A DNA stretch of 64,000 bases from Spirosoma endophyticum (GCF_900112365.1 NZ_FOLQ01000004.1:186001-250000), one strand, 5' to 3'. Shown: positions 35,146-44,311, counted from the stretch's first letter. Notes: generated from the letters alone by a model not told the origin. Numbers and translations are program-made.

Positions 35146-36072
35146 CTACTTATCATCAAAACTCTCAATCATATTTCGGTAAAACGTTTTGGCACTCCAC
35201 TGACCACCCGCAATAATACGTCGAACGGTGTATAAGGGCATCTGATCATCCCGTTTATCAGCCAGGGTAAACGCAGCGGCATAGCCTCTTTTTTGTATTT
35301 CAGGCAAGGCTTCCTTGTTCCAAAGCCCAAACGGATACGCAAAGTATTTCACGGGTTTCCCGATAATACCTTCCAGCTTGGTTTTTGGCTCTTCAAGCTG
35401 AATTTTCCAATCCTCGCCCTGGTATTTCTTTACATTATGGTGATCCCAGGTATGTGCACCAATGGTATGTCCCCGATCGGATAGGTCTTTAATTTGCGTC
35501 TTGTCCATATACGGCTGTTTCCCCCGGCGGCCAATGGCAACCGTCATAATGAAGAACGTACCTTTAAACCCATGCTTTTCCAGAATGGGGGTTGCGGTTT
35601 CATATTGATCGAGATCGCCATCGTCGAACGTCAGCATGACCGGTTTTTTGGGCAGTGGAGCGCCCGTCGTCATGTAGGCATAGAGTTGATCGGGCAGAAT
35701 CGTGTGATAGCCACTATCGGCCAGAATTTGCATCTGTTCCTGGAAAGCCGCTGTCGGAATAATGTAGTCCTTCGCACTTTTGGAATCCTTCGGACGCCAG
35801 TCACGAATCTGGTGATAGCACAGAATCGGCACCTGGGGCCGGGCTAGAATCGTTGCGGCATCCGCGATCTTACTGGCAGGAATACTGGAAGGATCAGGCC
35901 CCGACGTAGCGGTTTCGGCCCTTTCCTTGTTCGACTTATCAGTCGTCGTAGAATCGGTTGTGGCTGAGTTCTCCGAAGCAGAACCATTTGATTGACAACC
36001 GGTTAAGCCATTAGTTAATAGAACAGACAGGCCAATGGCCGTTGCAATAGATAGTATTTGACGCGTAAACAT
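35146..36072 (-). CDS. polysaccharide deacetylase (NodB/CE4) lipoprotein
   Basis: A 308-residue lipoprotein; the start at 36072 gives a proper signal with lipobox NGLTGC, while the longer frame to 36171 adds residues without sense. A Ser/Thr/Asp-rich linker (about 25-60) precedes a CE4 domain: MLTFDDGD (catalytic Asp and metal Asp), IGAHTWDHHNV (metal His pair) and YFAYPFGLWN. These remove N- or O-acetyl groups from glycans such as poly-N-acetylglucosamine or peptidoglycan. The enzyme acts in the periplasm or on the surface. It is divergent from the polyketide operon. Confidence 0.9.
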   Translation of the reverse strand: MFTRQILSIATAIGLSVLLTNGLTGCQSNGSASENSATTDSTTTDKSNKERAETATSGPDPSSIPASKIADAATILARPQVPILCYHQIRDWRPKDSKSAKDYIIPTAAFQEQMQILADSGYHTILPDQLYAYMTTGAPLPKKPVMLTFDDGDLDQYETATPILEKHGFKGTFFIMTVAIGRRGKQPYMDKTQIKDLSDRGHTIGAHTWDHHNVKKYQGEDWKIQLEEPKTKLEGIIGKPVKYFAYPFGLWNKEALPEIQKRGYAAAFTLADKRDDQMPLYTVRRIIAGGQWSAKTFYRNMIESFDDK

Positions 36073-36243
36073 AGTAGAATAATATACCCCAAACTTACTG
36101 AATTCTGAGCGGCTTACATTAACCATCGGGTTAAAACTGGTGCAGAGGACTATAATAACAATGTAAGCCACCGGGTTACAAACAAAAAATCAGAACATGT
36201 TGCCCGATGCGCTTGTTTACCAGAAATATAAAGGAAATGACCA

Positions 36244-37383
36244 ATGACAGAGGATGCCGACGTACTAATCATTGGTGGTGGATTGGCAGGATTAACAGCA
36301 GCTATTCATCTGGCTAAGCATCATGTACACGTAATCCTGATCGAAAAACAGGCCTATCCGCATCACAAAGTATGTGGTGAGTATATCTCGAACGAAGTAC
36401 TCCCCTATCTGCAATTTCTCGGTATCACGGTCGACGACTTGAACCCTTCCCGCATACATCGTTTTTTATTGAGCACTGTTTCCGGGAAAACCATAGAAAC
36501 CGATTTACCCTTGGGTGGATTTGGCGTGAGTCGATACGCGTTTGATCATTTTCTATACAAAAAAGCACTCGCTTTGGGTGTTACCGTTCATCAGCAGCAG
36601 GTTGTGGATATTCAGTTTGCCAACGACGTATTCACGGCTACAACCGACGATGGCGAGAAATATACAGCCCCTATGGCGATTGGCGCCTACGGAAAACGGT
36701 CTGCCCTGGATAAGCAATTGCAGCGTAAATTTATTCAGAAAGAATCCCCCTGGCTAGGCGTAAAAATGCATTATCAGGCTACATTCCCCAACGATCTGGT
36801 ATCACTCCATAATTTCGATGGTGGTTATTGTGGCCTGTCTCAAGTAGAAGATGGCATAGTAAACGCTTGCTACCTGGTCAGTTATTCCAGCTTCAAGAAG
36901 TATAAAAACGTGAAGTTATTCCAGGCCAATGTTCTGTATAAAAATCCTCATTTAAGAAATTTCCTATCTGGTGCTACGGCCTTGTTTGACAAACCACTGG
37001 TGATTAGCCAGCTTTCGTTTTCTAAAAAAGAACCGGTAGAAAATCACATTCTTATGTGTGGCGATACCGCTGGACTTATACACCCACTTTGCGGAAATGG
37101 TATGGCCATGGCCATTCACAGTGCTAAACTCGCATCAGACTTACTTATTAGGTATTTTCAACGAGAAATAACCAGCAGGCTAACCGTGGAAAAACAATAC
37201 ATTCTTTCCTGGAACAATGAATTCAAAAGGCGCCTGGCTATTGGCAGGTTATTACAATCCGTTTTATACTATCCTGCCTTAACGAATACGTTACTCAAAA
37301 GTCTGCAGCTAACGCCCAGGGCATTACCCTTACTTATTGAACAAACGCATGGAAAACCGTTAATTATCGACCTGGATGGATAG
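36244..37383 (+). CDS. FAD-dependent oxidoreductase of the polyketide operon
   Basis: A 379-residue flavoprotein of the geranylgeranyl-reductase/PHBH-like group: the Rossmann motif LIIGGGLAGLTAAIHLAKH binds FAD, PHHKVCGEYISNE is the PxxKxCG signature, and MCGDTAGLIHPLCGNGMAMA is the FAD GD motif. In phenolic-lipid pathways such as Streptomyces srs, a flavoprotein hydroxylates the polyketide ring; in others such enzymes reduce acyl chains. It is the first gene of the operon and overlaps the methyltransferase by 8 bases. The chain or ring it acts on is inferred. Confidence 0.85.
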   Translation: MTEDADVLIIGGGLAGLTAAIHLAKHHVHVILIEKQAYPHHKVCGEYISNEVLPYLQFLGITVDDLNPSRIHRFLLSTVSGKTIETDLPLGGFGVSRYAFDHFLYKKALALGVTVHQQQVVDIQFANDVFTATTDDGEKYTAPMAIGAYGKRSALDKQLQRKFIQKESPWLGVKMHYQATFPNDLVSLHNFDGGYCGLSQVEDGIVNACYLVSYSSFKKYKNVKLFQANVLYKNPHLRNFLSGATALFDKPLVISQLSFSKKEPVENHILMCGDTAGLIHPLCGNGMAMAIHSAKLASDLLIRYFQREITSRLTVEKQYILSWNNEFKRRLAIGRLLQSVLYYPALTNTLLKSLQLTPRALPLLIEQTHGKPLIIDLDG

Positions 37384-38089
37384 TATGTTCGTACAACGTA
37401 CCAATAAAGAAGAAATCATGGACAATTTTTCGCTGGAAGGCGAAGAGTTGCGCGATGCGTTGGATAAAATCGCTGTAATTAATCAGTGGCTGGGTGGCAA
37501 CAAAATTACGCTTGATGGTATAAAAGAATTGATTAAAAGTCAGCCGCGCGATAAAGTGATCTCCATTGTGGATATCGGCTGTGGAAATGGGGATATGTGC
37601 CGGGCTGTTTCCGAATTTGGAAAACAAGAAGGCTTTAAATTTAGTATTCTGGGAATTGATGCCAACGGCTTTACCGTGAATCATGCGAAGGCCAGTTCTA
37701 CCGCCTACCCCAATATCAATTATGCCGTTTTAAATGTCTTTGAAGAAGAGTTCGCCACGATGAACTATGACATTGCCTTGTGCACCCTGACATTGCATCA
37801 TTTTGCGGATCAAGAAATTATACACATACTGAATGTATTTTCCAGCAAGGCTAGGCTCGGCGTTATTATCAACGATTTACAACGTAGTGGTCTCGCGTAT
37901 AGGCTGTTTCAGCTCATTTGTTTTGTATTTCGGCTAAATCCAATGTCACGAGAAGATGGATTAACATCTATTCTCCGTGGCTTCAAAAAACATGAGTTAG
38001 CATCTTTTTCGAGACAGTTAAAACTCAAACAGTACAGCATTACCTGGCGGTGGGCTTTCCGCTATCAATGGATTATCAACAACCTATGA
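37376..38089 (+). CDS. class I SAM-dependent methyltransferase
   Basis: A 237-residue protein with the SAM-binding motif VDIGCGNGDMCRAV (about residues 64-77), the acidic motif II ILGIDANGF, and CTLTLHHFAD. It lies between the flavoprotein and the type III PKS and overlaps both (8 and 4 bases). By analogy with srsB-type steps it probably O- or C-methylates the polyketide product. The start could be the ATG at 37376 (overlapping the previous stop) or the one at 37385; the conserved part begins later. Confidence 0.87.
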   Translation: MDSMFVQRTNKEEIMDNFSLEGEELRDALDKIAVINQWLGGNKITLDGIKELIKSQPRDKVISIVDIGCGNGDMCRAVSEFGKQEGFKFSILGIDANGFTVNHAKASSTAYPNINYAVLNVFEEEFATMNYDIALCTLTLHHFADQEIIHILNVFSSKARLGVIINDLQRSGLAYRLFQLICFVFRLNPMSREDGLTSILRGFKKHELASFSRQLKLKQYSITWRWAFRYQWIINNL

Positions 38090-39138
38090 GTGTAAAAATA
38101 ACAACGGTAGCAAAAGCTTTACCCCAATACTGGCGGCATACAAACGAAATTTTACCTTTTCTGGATGAATGGTTAGCGGGTCAGGACGATCGCTTTCAGC
38201 GGAAAGTGAAAAAGATATTTGAGAATGCTGCGGTCGATACGCGCTATTCCATTATGTCGCCAACGGAGGTTTTCAGTAAGACTTCATTTGAAGAAAAAAA
38301 TGCCATCTACGCTCGTGAATCAATAAAATTAGGGGAAGACGTTTTTAAGAAAGCCTTACATAAGGCTAATTGGAACGTAACGGATATTGATTATTTAATT
38401 ACCGTAAGCTGCACGGGTCTGATGATCCCTTCGCTGGATGCTTACTTGATCAACAGCCTGAAAATGCGTCAGGACGTAGTACGTCTTCCTGTCACGGAAA
38501 TGGGCTGTGTAGCGGGCATATCCGGACTAATTTACGCGAAGAATTTTTTAAAATCGAATCCTGGAAAACGGGCTGCTTTGCTCGCTGTAGAATCGCCAAC
38601 CGCTACGTTCCAGTTAGACGATTTTTCAATGGCCAACATCGTCAGTGCCGCAATTTTTGGTGATGGAGCAGCCTGCGTTTTACTTTCTTCTCACGATGAG
38701 GATGAAGGACCAGAAATTGTAGCCGAAGAAATGTATCATTTTTATGAGGCTACACATTTGATGGGCTTTAATTTAACAAATAGCGGTCTACAAATGGTAT
38801 TGGACAAGGCCGTTACGGATACGATTGCTACCCATTTCCCGGCAATTGTCCAGCCATTTTTAGAAAAGAATCAACTGACTATTAATGATATTTCCCACTT
38901 AATTTTTCATCCGGGAGGACGTAAAATTGTTGAGGTTGTACAGGAGCTTTTCGGTAAGCTGGGTAAGAATATTGACGACACAAAAGAAGTACTTCGGCTC
39001 TACGGAAATATGTCGAGTGCGACGGTTCTTTATGTACTGGAACGCTTTATGGAAAAACAACCAGAAAAAGGTTCTTATGGGCTCATGCTAAGTTTTGGTC
39101 CCGGCTTTTCAGCGCAACGCGTTTTATTAAAGTGGTAA
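38086..39138 (+). CDS. type III polyketide synthase
   Basis: A 350-residue chalcone-synthase-like homodimeric enzyme that extends an acyl starter with malonyl-CoA and cyclises it. The catalytic Cys is in VTEMGCVAGISG (about residue 139); the His is in LIFHPGGRKIVE and the Asn in RLYGNMSSATV. The last segment GLMLSFGPGFSAQRVLL is the family C-terminus (GFGPG). The ATG at 38086 overlaps the methyltransferase stop as ATGA and is preferred over the GTG at 38050. Likely products are alkylresorcinols, alkylpyrones or related phenolic lipids. Confidence 0.93.
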   Translation: MSVKITTVAKALPQYWRHTNEILPFLDEWLAGQDDRFQRKVKKIFENAAVDTRYSIMSPTEVFSKTSFEEKNAIYARESIKLGEDVFKKALHKANWNVTDIDYLITVSCTGLMIPSLDAYLINSLKMRQDVVRLPVTEMGCVAGISGLIYAKNFLKSNPGKRAALLAVESPTATFQLDDFSMANIVSAAIFGDGAACVLLSSHDEDEGPEIVAEEMYHFYEATHLMGFNLTNSGLQMVLDKAVTDTIATHFPAIVQPFLEKNQLTINDISHLIFHPGGRKIVEVVQELFGKLGKNIDDTKEVLRLYGNMSSATVLYVLERFMEKQPEKGSYGLMLSFGPGFSAQRVLLKW

Positions 39139-39932
39139 ACGAATTTAGCCATACCAACTATTGGGCACTTATCCTTGGTGGAAGCAAAGGATTGGGGCTG
39201 GCCACGGCAAAGAAATTGGCCAGACATGGTATGAATATATGCATTGTGCATCGTACGCTAAAAACCGATCTCCCTAAGCTGGAAAAAGAATTAGATAGTA
39301 TTAAAAGCGAAGGTGTTTCGTTAAAACATTTCAATATTGATGCGACGAATATCGAAAAACGCCACCATGTCATTGATACGTTAAAAAAAGAACTGGGTGC
39401 GCACGAAAAAGTAAGAACACTGATTCATAGTATTGCGAAAGGGAATTTGAAACCGATGCTCTCGGATAATCAGACATTTCGGCTAAAACACGACGATTTC
39501 CAATTAACTATCGACGCCATGGCCATCAGTTTATATGACTGGACAAATGACCTGCGAAACGCTACGTTATTTTCGGCCGATGCACGTATCATTAGTTTTA
39601 CCAGCGAAGGAAGCACCAAAGCCTGGAAAAATTATGCAGCTGTTTCGGCAGCAAAGGCAGCACTGGAAGCTATTTCCAGAAGTATTGCCTTAGAAATGGC
39701 GCCCCTGGGCATTCGGGCAAATTGTATCATGGCGGGCGTGACCGATACCACTTCGTTAAGGATGATTCCTGATTCGGATATTTTGATGAATCACAGCAAA
39801 CAAAAGAACCCGTTTTCGCGATTAACAAGGCCGGAGGACGTAGCAAATGTGGCTTATTTGCTTTGTAAAGACGAAGCGTCATGGATTAACGGTACGGTTA
39901 TTCCGGTCAATGGCGGTGAACATCTTCAATAA
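39132..39932 (+). CDS. enoyl-ACP reductase-like SDR (YX6K type)
   Basis: A 266-residue short-chain dehydrogenase/reductase: LILGGSKGLGLATAKKLA binds the cofactor, and IHSIAKGN resembles the HSI/AF segment of FabI. The catalytic pair is YAAVSAAK, i.e. Tyr-x6-Lys, the spacing of FabI/FabL enoyl reductases rather than Tyr-x3-Lys of ketoreductases. It should therefore reduce a trans-2-enoyl-ACP. It starts with GTG at 39132, overlapping the PKS stop by 7 bases; no ATG is nearby. Confidence 0.85.
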   Translation: MVNEFSHTNYWALILGGSKGLGLATAKKLARHGMNICIVHRTLKTDLPKLEKELDSIKSEGVSLKHFNIDATNIEKRHHVIDTLKKELGAHEKVRTLIHSIAKGNLKPMLSDNQTFRLKHDDFQLTIDAMAISLYDWTNDLRNATLFSADARIISFTSEGSTKAWKNYAAVSAAKAALEAISRSIALEMAPLGIRANCIMAGVTDTTSLRMIPDSDILMNHSKQKNPFSRLTRPEDVANVAYLLCKDEASWINGTVIPVNGGEHLQ

Positions 39933-40386
39933 CAAACGCTTGAAAAATTTTACCCATATTCAGTCGAAGCTCCCTTACAGCAAACCTTTTCTGTTTGTTG
40001 ATGAATTGCATGCCGTCACCGAGAATGGTATCGAAGGCAGTTACACATTTCCTGCCGATTCTTTTTTTTACAAAGGACATTTTAAAGATAAACCCGTAAC
40101 ACCCGGTGCTATTCTGACGGAGGTTATGGCGCAGATAGGCGTCGTTTGCCTGGGGATTTTCTTGTTAAATGACTCACTTACAGCTAATACAGAAATCGCT
40201 ATGACATCCACCCAGATCGATTTTTATAAACCTGTTTTTCCAACCGAAACGGTTACGGTTCGGTCAGTGAAAGAATATTTCCGGTTCAATAAATTGAAAT
40301 GTAGGGTGGAGATGGTCAATACCAGCGGGGAATTGGTCTGCCGGGGCACTATTTCAGGAATGATGAAAGCAAACAATCATGCGTAA
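39910..40386 (+). CDS. FabZ-like 3-hydroxyacyl-ACP dehydratase
   Basis: A protein of about 158 residues with a single hotdog domain. The active site is FYKGHFKDKPVTPGAILTEV, matching the FabZ pattern HFPxxPVxPGVLxxE: catalytic His and Glu are both present. It removes water from 3-hydroxyacyl-ACP. The start is put at the ATG at 39910, inside the end of the reductase gene (23-base overlap); the frame continues upstream but out of the family. It overlaps the KAS gene by 8 bases. Confidence 0.87.
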   Translation: MAVNIFNNKRLKNFTHIQSKLPYSKPFLFVDELHAVTENGIEGSYTFPADSFFYKGHFKDKPVTPGAILTEVMAQIGVVCLGIFLLNDSLTANTEIAMTSTQIDFYKPVFPTETVTVRSVKEYFRFNKLKCRVEMVNTSGELVCRGTISGMMKANNHA

Positions 40387-41650
40387 TCGGGTCGTTATTA
40401 CCGGGCTTGGCGTAGCGGCTCCAAATGCAGTAGGCATACCTTCTTTTTCAGCCGCTATTAAAGAAGGCAAAAGCGGTATTTCCTTTCTACAGGACTTAGC
40501 GGATTTAACGTTTTCCTGCCAGGTTGGCGGCATCCCGCCGGTTACAGAAGCCATTAAACATCAATACTTTACGGAATTACAACTGCGTCAGCTTAATAGC
40601 AGTGGCGTTGTGTATGGTGTCATAGCGGGCGTTGAAGCCTGGCAAAATGCGGGGCTTCCTATAGCCACTGACGAGCCCGATTGGGAGAACGGCGTCATCT
40701 TCGGAACCGGCGTTTTGGGCGTCGACAAGTTTCGGGAATCGATTTATAAAGTAGATCAGGGACAGGTCAGACGGCTGGGAAGTACAGTTGTGTTACAAAC
40801 GATGACCAGTGGAGTGAGCGCTTACTTGGGCGGAATATTGGGCTGCGGCAATCAAATCACCGCTAACTCGTCGGCCTGCGCCACCGGAACCGAAGCGCTT
40901 CTACTGGCTTACGACCGCATCGCAAATGGTAATGCAACACGCATATTATCAGGCAGTTGTAACGATCATGGCCCCTACGTTTGGGGTGGATTCGACGCCA
41001 TGCGTGTGATGCCTTATCAATACAACGATTCTCCGCAACAGGCATCCAGACCCATGAGTGCGTCGGCCAGCGGCTTCGTGCCCGGTAGTGGCGCCGGTGC
41101 ATTGGTATTGGAATCGCTGGACAGTGCGCTGGCACGTAACGCTCATATTTACGGCGAAGTGTTGGGCGGCCACATCAATTCCGGTGGGCAACGGGGTGGC
41201 GGTTCCATGACCGCTCCCAACGCGGTTGCCGTAAAACGCTGCATTCAAAAAGCCGTAGAACAGGCTGGAATTCAGGAGAAAGACATCGATCTTATCGACG
41301 GTCATTTAACGGCCACGAGTAAGGATGCCGCCGAAATAACTGCCTGGAGTGAAGCCCTGCAACGTAGCGGAGCCGATTTCCCTTACATTAATTCCCTAAA
41401 GTCGATGGTTGGTCATTGCCTGAGTGCAGCCGGCAGCATTGAATGCGTAGCCGCCGTTCTGGAACTATCCGAAGACTTTATTTACCCATCGCTCAACTGC
41501 GAAGATCTGCATCCCGACATTTCAGCCATCATTGCGCCCGATCGAATTCCGCATCAGCTCATTCAGAGACCTATCAATGTCATTGCAAAAGCCAACTTTG
41601 GGTTTGGCGATGTAAATGCTTGCGTTATCTTCAGGAAATTTCAACCGTAA
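40379..41650 (+). CDS. beta-ketoacyl-ACP synthase (KAS II-like)
   Basis: A 423-residue thiolase-fold condensing enzyme. The nucleophile is in NSSACATGTEA (Cys), the first His in IDGHLTATSKDAAE (the family GTST segment is altered to LTATS), and the Lys and second His in LKSMVGHCLSAAG. This Cys-His-His set belongs to decarboxylative KAS I/II enzymes. With the ACP, dehydratase and reductase it would elongate the acyl starter for the type III PKS. It overlaps the dehydratase gene and precedes the ACP gene by 7 bases. Confidence 0.92.
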   Translation: MRNRVVITGLGVAAPNAVGIPSFSAAIKEGKSGISFLQDLADLTFSCQVGGIPPVTEAIKHQYFTELQLRQLNSSGVVYGVIAGVEAWQNAGLPIATDEPDWENGVIFGTGVLGVDKFRESIYKVDQGQVRRLGSTVVLQTMTSGVSAYLGGILGCGNQITANSSACATGTEALLLAYDRIANGNATRILSGSCNDHGPYVWGGFDAMRVMPYQYNDSPQQASRPMSASASGFVPGSGAGALVLESLDSALARNAHIYGEVLGGHINSGGQRGGGSMTAPNAVAVKRCIQKAVEQAGIQEKDIDLIDGHLTATSKDAAEITAWSEALQRSGADFPYINSLKSMVGHCLSAAGSIECVAAVLELSEDFIYPSLNCEDLHPDISAIIAPDRIPHQLIQRPINVIAKANFGFGDVNACVIFRKFQP

Positions 41651-41657
41651 ACACACT

Positions 41658-41915
41658 ATGCAGACGAACGAAGAATTGATTATAACGCTGAAAAAAATCG
41701 TAAAACCATATGTTCAGGATGAACAGGCATTCGAAAACGTAACCGAGAATACAGACTTTATAAAAGATCTAAAAGTAAATTCGGCAAACCTCGTTGACAT
41801 TGTGCTGGACGTGGAAGAAGCCTTCGACATAGAGATTGACAATGCCTCTATGGAACGTATGCTTACAGTAGGCGCTGCTATCGACATTATTACCGAAAAA
41901 CTAGCCGCAAAATGA
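41658..41915 (+). CDS. acyl carrier protein
   Basis: An 85-residue ACP of four helices, start at 41658 (MQTNEELIITLKK) because the longer open frame to 41616 lies inside the KAS gene. The phosphopantetheine Ser is in DLKVNSANLVDIVLDVEEAF; the usual Asp-Ser-Leu is Asn-Ser-Ala here, so its fit with the general holo-ACP synthase is uncertain. A dedicated transferase is encoded next, overlapping by ATGA. This ACP would carry the growing acyl chain for the operon's own synthase. Confidence 0.9.
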   Translation: MQTNEELIITLKKIVKPYVQDEQAFENVTENTDFIKDLKVNSANLVDIVLDVEEAFDIEIDNASMERMLTVGAAIDIITEKLAAK

Positions 41916-42532
41916 TCGGCAATGACATTGTTGATCTGGCTCAGGCGAAACAGGAAAGCAATTGGCGACGAGCCGGATTTCTGGATAAAGTTTTCACGGC
42001 CCATGAACAGCAACTAATTCACTCGGCCAACGATCCGGATTGCATGGTCTGGCTCCTTTGGAGCATGAAAGAAAGCGCTTATAAACTGGTGAACCGACAA
42101 ACAGGAAAACGCGTATTTGCTCCTCAAAAGCTAGTCTGCCATCTTGAATCGACAGGTTCAGAAACGGCTGTGGGGACTGTTTTTCAAGAGAGAACGTATT
42201 ATACCAAGTCAGTGATTACCAATCAATACGTAGCGACCGTAGCATTTACAGTAGCTGATTCACAACCTATTGATCAGTTTATTATCCCATTCAGCAACAC
42301 TACGTATCAAACACAGCACACTGTTATTCGGGCTACCATAAAGCAACAATGCGCTGCCCGTCTATCTGTTTCAGAATCAACAATTTGTATCTACAAAAAT
42401 GAATCATGTGTCCCTATAGTACTTGTTAAAGATAGGTTAGGATCCCAACTAAAGCTGCCACTTAGCATCAGCCATCACGGCCACTACGGTGCTTATGTCG
42501 TTGAGCTACCCACAACGACATCAACAATATAA
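41912..42532 (+). CDS. 4'-phosphopantetheinyl transferase
   Basis: A 206-residue transferase that moves phosphopantetheine from CoA to the ACP Ser. The motifs IGNDIVDLAQ (N-terminal) and WLLWSMKESAYKLV (W-x-x-KES-x-YK) bind Mg and CoA. Its ATG overlaps the ACP stop as ATGA, so the two are made in step. It probably serves the atypical ACP next to it. The last helix and the C-terminal SHHGHYGAYVVEL strand are as in AcpS-like monomeric enzymes. It is the last gene of the operon. Confidence 0.9.
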   Translation: MIGNDIVDLAQAKQESNWRRAGFLDKVFTAHEQQLIHSANDPDCMVWLLWSMKESAYKLVNRQTGKRVFAPQKLVCHLESTGSETAVGTVFQERTYYTKSVITNQYVATVAFTVADSQPIDQFIIPFSNTTYQTQHTVIRATIKQQCAARLSVSESTICIYKNESCVPIVLVKDRLGSQLKLPLSISHHGHYGAYVVELPTTTSTI

Positions 42533-42706
42533 TAAATCAGTCAACGCGCATTTTAACATAAGATCGATTGCCTTTTGGCACCGAAACCAACTATAATTGG
42601 GTATTATTTGGCGAGTAACTATAATATAGCGTCGATAGGATTGCCGAGTCAGCGTTTTTGATCTATTTTTATCAATTCGTAACTCCAATCATCTGAAGAC
42701 AACCCA

Positions 42707-44176
42707 ATGAAAACACAGTTTCTCACCGCGGCTTTACTCCTTCCACTGCTGGCCGTTGCCCAGACTAAACCCAAGAAAGCGACCGTTCCGGTTGTTGACA
42801 AAGACAAGCAAACCATCATTGCTGATCTGGACAAACGAACTCCTGAATATGCCGGTATCTCCAAACAAATCTGGGACTTTGCTGAACTAGGCTATCAGGA
42901 AGAGAAAAGCTCAGCCTTGCTCGAAGAACAGTTGAAAAAGGAGGGCTTTAAGGTAGAAACGGGCGTCGCCGGAATTCCCACCGCGTTTGTAGCGACCTAC
43001 GGCTCAGGCAAACCCGTCATTGGCATTCTGGGTGAATATGACGCCCTACCCGGTCTGGCCACCGAAGCCAAACCCGTGTTCACCCCCATCGCCGGTCAAA
43101 AAGGCGGGCACGGTTGTGGGCACAATCTATTTGGCACAGCTTCCATGGCCGCTGCTGTTGAGATAAAAGACTGGCTTAAATCATCGGGCCACTCGGGTAC
43201 CATCAAAATCTATGGCTGCCCAGCCGAAGAAGGCGGTTCAGCTAAAGTGTACATGGTGCGGGAAGGATTATTTAACGATGTAGATGTTGCCCTTCATTGG
43301 CATCCAGGGGCACAAAATGCCGCCGATGCCGGAACGTCTTTAGCCAACAAGAATGCCAAATTTCGCTTTAAAGGGATTGCGGCTCACGCAGCAGCTGCGC
43401 CCGAGCGGGGTCGGTCGGCGCTGGATGGCGTGGAAGCGATGGACTACATGGTCAACATGATGCGCGAACACATCCCCTCCGATACCCGGATTCACTACGT
43501 TATCACTAAAGGTGGAGAAGCCCCAAACGTGGTTCCGGCCAATGCAGAGGTATATTATTATGCTCGGCACAAAGATCGGGCGGTCGTACAAAGTGTCTGG
43601 AAACGCATTGAGAATGCGGCCGAGGGAGCTGCCAAAGGAACGGGTACGCAGGTTACCTGGGAAGTATTGGGTGGCGTTTATGATCTGTTGCCAAACGTGA
43701 CGCTGGCCGAAGTAATGCACCAGAACCTCACCACGGTGGGTGGCGTAAAATACACGCCCGAAGAAACTGCTTTTGCCGAGAAAATCAGTGAGACATTTGG
43801 CGACCAGAAAGTACCCGTCACGAATGCAGCGTTAATAAAAGACTTCCGCGATGCTTCTGAGGGTGCCATCAGTGGTGGCTCTACAGATGTGGGCGATGTC
43901 AGTTGGGCAGTTCCAACAGTAGGTTTATCCACCGCTACGTGGGTACCCGGCTCATCAGCGCACAGTTGGCAGTCAACGGCCGCCAGTGGCATGAGCATTG
44001 GCCAGAAAGGTATGATCGTAGCGGCTAAAACGCTAGCCTTAACCGCGCTCGATCTTTACAAAACGCCCACCCTTATTGAGAAAGCGCGCGCCGAATGGGT
44101 CAAAAAGCGGGGCGCGGATTTCAAATACGAAGCGTTACTCGGCGACCGGAAACCGGCTTTAGATTATCGGAAATAA
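42707..44176 (+). CDS. M20 family amidohydrolase (AbgB-like), exported
   Basis: A 489-residue zinc amidohydrolase. The signal peptide is cut near AVAQT. Typical M20/AbgB features are GHGCGHNLFGTASMAAAV (metal His), PAEEGGSAKVYMVREG (catalytic Glu), HWHPGAQN and STDVGDVSWAVPT (the last metal site). AbgB cleaves p-aminobenzoyl-glutamate; related enzymes hydrolyse N-acyl amino acids. Export is unusual for AbgB and suggests a periplasmic N-acyl substrate. It is preceded by 174 bases and followed by a strong terminator. Confidence 0.9.
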   Translation: MKTQFLTAALLLPLLAVAQTKPKKATVPVVDKDKQTIIADLDKRTPEYAGISKQIWDFAELGYQEEKSSALLEEQLKKEGFKVETGVAGIPTAFVATYGSGKPVIGILGEYDALPGLATEAKPVFTPIAGQKGGHGCGHNLFGTASMAAAVEIKDWLKSSGHSGTIKIYGCPAEEGGSAKVYMVREGLFNDVDVALHWHPGAQNAADAGTSLANKNAKFRFKGIAAHAAAAPERGRSALDGVEAMDYMVNMMREHIPSDTRIHYVITKGGEAPNVVPANAEVYYYARHKDRAVVQSVWKRIENAAEGAAKGTGTQVTWEVLGGVYDLLPNVTLAEVMHQNLTTVGGVKYTPEETAFAEKISETFGDQKVPVTNAALIKDFRDASEGAISGGSTDVGDVSWAVPTVGLSTATWVPGSSAHSWQSTAASGMSIGQKGMIVAAKTLALTALDLYKTPTLIEKARAEWVKKRGADFKYEALLGDRKPALDYRK

Positions 44177-44181
44177 GGGCG

Positions 44182-44214
44182 AAACCCACAAGGTTTTAGA
44201 AACCTTGTGGGTTT
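44182..44214 (+). terminator. intrinsic terminator of the amidohydrolase gene
   Basis: Perfect 15-bp stem (44182-44196 with 44200-44214) with a three-base loop, six bases after the amidohydrolase stop. Confidence 0.8.
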
Positions 44215-44240
44215 GTCCGTACCTTTGCGGCAGAATTTAA

Positions 44241-44311
44241 AGAGTGGATGAGCGAATGGATAAAATAGCAGAGAAAATACGGCTACAGACATTTATTCGC
44301 TCATCTACTCT
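44241..44311. repeat. GAGTGGATGAGCGAAT-type hairpin element
   Basis: A 17-bp inverted repeat with one G-T wobble (44241-44257 with 44295-44311), followed by further CTCTTTC/CGCTC words. It lies directly upstream of aspS. Its right arm, read in reverse, matches the tract at 12409-12445. No open frame of interest. Confidence 0.6.
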
